A program made the position numbers and the translations under genes. DNA of 64,000 nucleotides from CAVONB01 sp963697205 (GTDB lineage Bacteria > Pseudomonadota > Alphaproteobacteria > Rhizobiales > Hyphomicrobiaceae), in the NCBI GenBank assembly GCA_963697205.1, contig CAVONB010000015.1, positions 62,001 through 126,000 on the forward strand, read 5' to 3'. Shown one piece after another: positions 63,669-64,000 of this stretch (the first letter of the stretch is position 1; every line of letters starts with the position of its first letter). The notes beneath the pieces were generated by a model that searched no databases, was not told the DNA's origin, and saw only the letters and a list, made by a program, of their open reading frames with translations.

Positions 63669-64000
63669 TGCCGACGCTACCGAGAAGCGAGACGCCGTGG
63701 GCCGCAGGGCGGTCCTCGGGGCGCTCGTTGCTGCGCTGGCCGCACCGGTGCTGTCGGCTTGCGGGAACGGCGGTTTCCGGCCGATTTATGCCACCGGCGC
63801 GTTCGATGGCTCGGATGTCGACAAGAAGCTCGCGCTGGTGAAGGTCAACACCATTCCGGGGCGTGTCGGCCAACGCATCCGCAACGAACTGATCTTCCAG
63901 ACGACCGGCGGCAGCGATCCGATCCCGCCGGCCTACTCGCTCGACATCGCCATCCGCGAGTCCGTGACGGCGACACTGATCAAGTCCGACGGCGACTCTC
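63655..64000 (+). CDS. lptE: LPS-assembly lipoprotein LptE, partial
   Basis: Cut by the window end. Start ATG 63655 overlaps leuS by 14 bases. Lipoprotein signal with lipobox: RAVLGALVAALAAPVLSAC, then GNGGFRPIYATGAFDGSD and PGRVGQRIRNELIFQTTGGS, as in LptE/RlpB. It plugs LptD in the outer membrane for LPS export. About 115 of the expected ~170 or more residues are present. Confidence 0.92.
   Translation, partial: MSSRDADATEKRDAVGRRAVLGALVAALAAPVLSACGNGGFRPIYATGAFDGSDVDKKLALVKVNTIPGRVGQRIRNELIFQTTGGSDPIPPAYSLDIAIRESVTATLIKSDGDS

Noticed and set aside
1..64000. CRISPR arrays, rRNA or tRNA genes
   Set aside because: I found no regularly spaced repeats, no rRNA-like stretches and no tRNA T-loop signatures with matching stems by eye.

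Overview
The window is a GC-rich chromosomal segment that looks like a member of the Hyphomicrobiales (Rhizobiales), Alphaproteobacteria. The evidence is gene content and order: ubiG beside lysC-ptsP, nth divergent from a DUF2244 gene, a Tim44-like gene divergent from fxsA, rsmB followed by a heparinase II/III protein, a glnK-amtB operon near ftsK and lolA, a DUF1674 (SDHAF4-like) gene, and leuS overlapping lptE. I cannot assign a genus. I recognised no rRNA, tRNA, CRISPR array, transposase or integrase.

Layout. 0-9.9 kb: nitrogen PTS enzyme (ptsP), aspartokinase, ubiquinone methyltransferase, a PilZ-receiver fusion, endonuclease III, DUF2244, leuD, two small zinc-peptidase-like proteins and an outer-membrane barrel. 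10-19.5 kb: MltA transglycosylase and Smr protein, Tim44-like protein, FxsA, an SMP-30 lactonase, galactonate catabolism (dgoK-dgoA), an EVE protein and a methyltransferase. 19.6-33.2 kb: acetyl-CoA synthetase, two TadG/VWA proteins around an extensin-like protein, htpX, rsmB, heparinase-like protein, a UbiH-type hydroxylase and tesB. 33.2-42.9 kb: glnK-amtB, an L,D-transpeptidase, an OmpR-type regulator, a cyclic-nucleotide-binding protein, lolA, ftsK and an aminotransferase. 42.9-46.6 kb: an accessory-looking stretch with a two-gene TIR operon, a VOC protein and a MetE-like protein, punctuated by palindromic repeats. 46.5-53.3 kb: an orphan Rieske protein, SH3/IalB-like protein, SDR, hydrolases and a second ammonium transporter. 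53.5-59.3 kb: a cluster of poorly characterised coiled-coil genes including DUF6384. 59.5-64 kb: YciI-like, YggS, leuS and lptE (cut by the window end).

How genes connect. Nitrogen control is the clearest theme: ptsP (EI-Ntr), glnK-amtB, and a second amt gene. The glnK operon and the second amt gene both have an upstream sigma-54-like -24/-12 sequence with the same unusual -12 variant. Envelope work is the second theme: MltA, LolA, L,D-transpeptidase, extensin-like protein, TadG-like proteins, heparinase-like protein and LptE.

Quality caveat. At least fourteen genes, several of them normally essential (ftsK, lysC), need one or more single-base frame changes to read as full proteins. The pattern looks like indel errors in the assembly rather than gene decay, so I annotate these as genes and note each break. 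The two best candidates for undescribed biology are the coiled-coil/DUF6384 cluster (53.5-59.3 kb) and the TIR plus coiled-coil/zinc-ribbon operon (43.0-44.3 kb).
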